Source: Chitinophagaceae bacterium
GTDB taxonomy: Bacteria > Bacteroidota > Bacteroidia > Chitinophagales > Chitinophagaceae
Assembly: GCA_017853235.1 (NCBI GenBank)
Contig: JAFMJX010000076.1
Location: forward strand, 1 to 8,367
Length of the DNA: 8,367 nucleotides
Direction: 5' to 3'
Shown here: piece after piece, positions 6,235 to 8,367 of the stretch
How positions within the stretch are numbered: position 1 is the stretch's first letter
Layout of the letters: each line of letters begins with the position of its first letter
Notes under the pieces: model-generated
Database searches by the model: none
What the model was told of the DNA's origin: nothing
Seen by the model: only the letters and a program-made list of their open reading frames with translations
Position numbers and translations under genes: made by a program

Positions 6235-8367
6235 ATGAAAAAATGTATTCTAGTCATTGTACTTTTTATGTTTATTGGCGTAAAGGCTCAAAAAAAGGAG
6301 TTAGACCATTCCGTTTATGATGGTTGGCAATCCATAAGAGAAACTTTATTGCAACCACAAGGGGAATATATTTGTTATTCCATCAACCCACAAGAAGGAG
6401 ATGGACAATTAGTCGTGAGACATATCAAAAATGGACAACAATGGGTTATTGATAGGGGGACTCAACCAGTTTTTACAGAAAACGGCCAATTTTTGATTTC
6501 TAAAATAAAACCTCATTTTGCAGATACTCGTCAAGCAAAAATAGACAAAAAGAAACCGGATGAAATGCCTAAGGATACATTATTAATCATCACTTTATCC
6601 AATTTTAAGATCCAAAAAATACCTGCTGTTAAAACATTTCAAGTACCAGAAAAAGGAAGTGAATTTATCGCTTTTACAAAAGACAAAAAAGGGGATGCCA
6701 CTAAAGAAGGAACCGATTTAATCGTACATAATTTATTAACAGGTCAAGAAAAATTATTTAATAATATAGGGTCTTATAGTATGCACCCTAAAGGTTCTTA
6801 CGTTGCTATGTCCCAAATGAAAACAAAAAATAGTTTTGCTCAAATTTTATGTTATCCTACTTCGGATACGGTTGCTAAAACAATCAATAAAAAGTATTTT
6901 TCGATGACCGGATTTAGTTGGGATGAGGCTGGAAATCAATTGGCATATTTGATAGAAAGGGACAGTGCTGATAAAGCCTTGCAAAAAAATTACACTTTAG
7001 CTTATTATACTACCCAAATGGATACGGCTCAATTTGTGATTGACAAAACAAATTCTTCCATGCCTGCTCATTATACTATTGGAGGAGATCGTAAAATTAC
7101 ATATAGTAAATCGGGTAAAGTGTTACAATTAGGCATTCAACCTATCATACCTATAAAAGATACAAGTTTACCGGAATTTGAACGAGTTAGTTTAGATATT
7201 TGGCATTATGATGATCCAAGTTTGCAATCAATGCAATTAAAAAATGTTGACAACACCCTTAAAAGTACGGAAACCATTGTGTATCGTCCAGAAAATAAAA
7301 CGGTTACTTATTTAGGGAAAATTAAAGATAGGGATATCATTCATACCCAAGATGGTGATGGAGATTGGTCTTATGCCTTAATAGATTCCAATGATCAAGT
7401 TGCTTTTCAATGGCAAGGGTATTCCATGAAAGATATTTATAAAATAAATACTAGAAATGGACAAACCTCTTTAATTCAAAAATCATTTAAAGGAAATTTA
7501 GTTACTGCATCTCCCAATGGCCAATTTTTGGTATTCTATGATGAAATTCAAAAAAAATATATTTCTTATTCATTGATAAGTCAAAAGTCTAATCAAGTAG
7601 CTAAAGACATTCATACCATTTTATATGATGAAGATAATGATATGCCAGATGATCCCAATGCATATGGCTTTGTAAAATGGATGGACAACAACGAGCAATT
7701 TATCATTTATGATCGTTATGATTTATGGTTAGTAGATGCCAAAGGTGTCAAACCGTCTTTGCAATTAACTCATGGAAGAAAAGATAAAATAGTGTATCGT
7801 TTCAATGAAACGGATCCTGATAGAACCTCTTTTGCAAATAATTCTATTTTATTGCTCAAAGGATTTTACGAAACAGACAAATCAGAATCCATAACTCGAC
7901 TTGAATTAGAAAGAAATCAACTTTTTGTCATTCAACATTTACCCATGCATATTACAACGGTGGTTGCAGCAAAAAAATCAAATGAGCTAGCAATACTTCA
8001 AGAAGATGAAATTCAATCACCAAATGTTTATATATATCATTTCGAAAATACAGTGCAAACACCAAAACCTATTTCATCCATTAATACTCAGCAAAGCCAA
8101 TATAATTGGATGACAAGTCAATTGGTGAAATGGAAAGCATATACTGGTAAAACTGCAGAAGGAATTTTGTATTTACCGGAGAATTTTAATCCTAAGACTA
8201 AGTATCCTATGATTGTTTACTTCTATGAAAGAAATAATCAAACCTTACATAATTACCTCGCTCCTGCGCCTACACCTTCAAGGTTAAATATTCCATTTTT
8301 TGTGAGCAGAGGGTATGTCGTTTTTGTACCAGATATATGGTATCAAAAAGGGTACCCAGGCCAAGGT
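6235..8367 (+). CDS. Secreted S9-family (prolyl oligopeptidase-like) serine peptidase, 3'-truncated by the window edge
   Basis: The frame is open from ATG 6235 to the last base (711 codons, no stop). Family members are exported alpha/beta hydrolases, preceded by a beta-propeller, that cut peptides. Residues 1-18 form a signal peptide (MKKCILVIVLFMFIGVKA), so a periplasmic or secreted location is expected; Cys4 is not in a lipobox. Residues about 40-620 look like propeller repeats (for example SMHPKGSYVAMS, FSWDEAGNQLAYL, ASPNGQFLVFY), including DIWHYDDPSLQSMQ (321-334), familiar from large Bacteroidota S9 peptidases. The hydrolase domain begins at about 640: GILYLPENFNP (643-653), YPMIVYFYE (657-665), then FFVSRGYVVFVPDI (688-701). 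The nucleophile motif (GxSxGG) and the Asp and His of the triad would lie beyond the edge, so activity cannot be judged. Relatives usually reach roughly 900 residues, so about 200 are missing. It is divergent from the TonB receptor. Confidence 0.9.
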   Translation, partial: MKKCILVIVLFMFIGVKAQKKELDHSVYDGWQSIRETLLQPQGEYICYSINPQEGDGQLVVRHIKNGQQWVIDRGTQPVFTENGQFLISKIKPHFADTRQAKIDKKKPDEMPKDTLLIITLSNFKIQKIPAVKTFQVPEKGSEFIAFTKDKKGDATKEGTDLIVHNLLTGQEKLFNNIGSYSMHPKGSYVAMSQMKTKNSFAQILCYPTSDTVAKTINKKYFSMTGFSWDEAGNQLAYLIERDSADKALQKNYTLAYYTTQMDTAQFVIDKTNSSMPAHYTIGGDRKITYSKSGKVLQLGIQPIIPIKDTSLPEFERVSLDIWHYDDPSLQSMQLKNVDNTLKSTETIVYRPENKTVTYLGKIKDRDIIHTQDGDGDWSYALIDSNDQVAFQWQGYSMKDIYKINTRNGQTSLIQKSFKGNLVTASPNGQFLVFYDEIQKKYISYSLISQKSNQVAKDIHTILYDEDNDMPDDPNAYGFVKWMDNNEQFIIYDRYDLWLVDAKGVKPSLQLTHGRKDKIVYRFNETDPDRTSFANNSILLLKGFYETDKSESITRLELERNQLFVIQHLPMHITTVVAAKKSNELAILQEDEIQSPNVYIYHFENTVQTPKPISSINTQQSQYNWMTSQLVKWKAYTGKTAEGILYLPENFNPKTKYPMIVYFYERNNQTLHNYLAPAPTPSRLNIPFFVSRGYVVFVPDIWYQKGYPGQG

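Overview
The window reads as an ordinary, AT-rich chromosomal segment of a Bacteroidota bacterium. Three things point there: a TonB-dependent receptor with an N-terminal carboxypeptidase-regulatory-like domain, start sites without clear Shine-Dalgarno sequences, and TAnnTTTG-like promoter boxes. The protein flavour suggests Chitinophagaceae or relatives (inference only, no search was run). Genes are packed tightly, no stretch over 110 bases lacks a gene, and no RNA genes, insertion sequences, CRISPR arrays or phage genes were seen.

Layout. (1) 2-787, plus: the C-terminal two thirds of an acetyl-CoA acetyltransferase (thiolase), cut by the left edge. (2) 811-1143, minus: a small YtxJ/BrxC-like monothiol bacilliredoxin, convergent with the thiolase. 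(3) A plus-strand run starting at 1252: a DnaQ-like DEDDh 3'-5' exonuclease with an ExoX-type C-terminal domain; a polyprenol-phosphate mannose synthase-like glycosyltransferase (TTG start, 36 bases after the exonuclease stop and in the same frame); and a ten-helix EamA/DMT transporter (GTG start, overlapping the previous gene by 14 bases). (4) 3723-6155, minus: a complete 810-residue TonB-dependent receptor. (5) 6235-8367, plus: the first 711 codons of a secreted S9-family (prolyl oligopeptidase-like) peptidase, running off the right edge before its catalytic serine.

Working together. The exonuclease, mannosyltransferase and transporter are probably one transcription unit, but their functions are not obviously linked; the overlap suggests translational coupling of the last two. 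The receptor and the S9 peptidase are divergent across 79 bases and both carry export signals. A joint role in extracytoplasmic peptide breakdown and uptake is possible but unproven. No clear novel system was found; the findings listed are modest.
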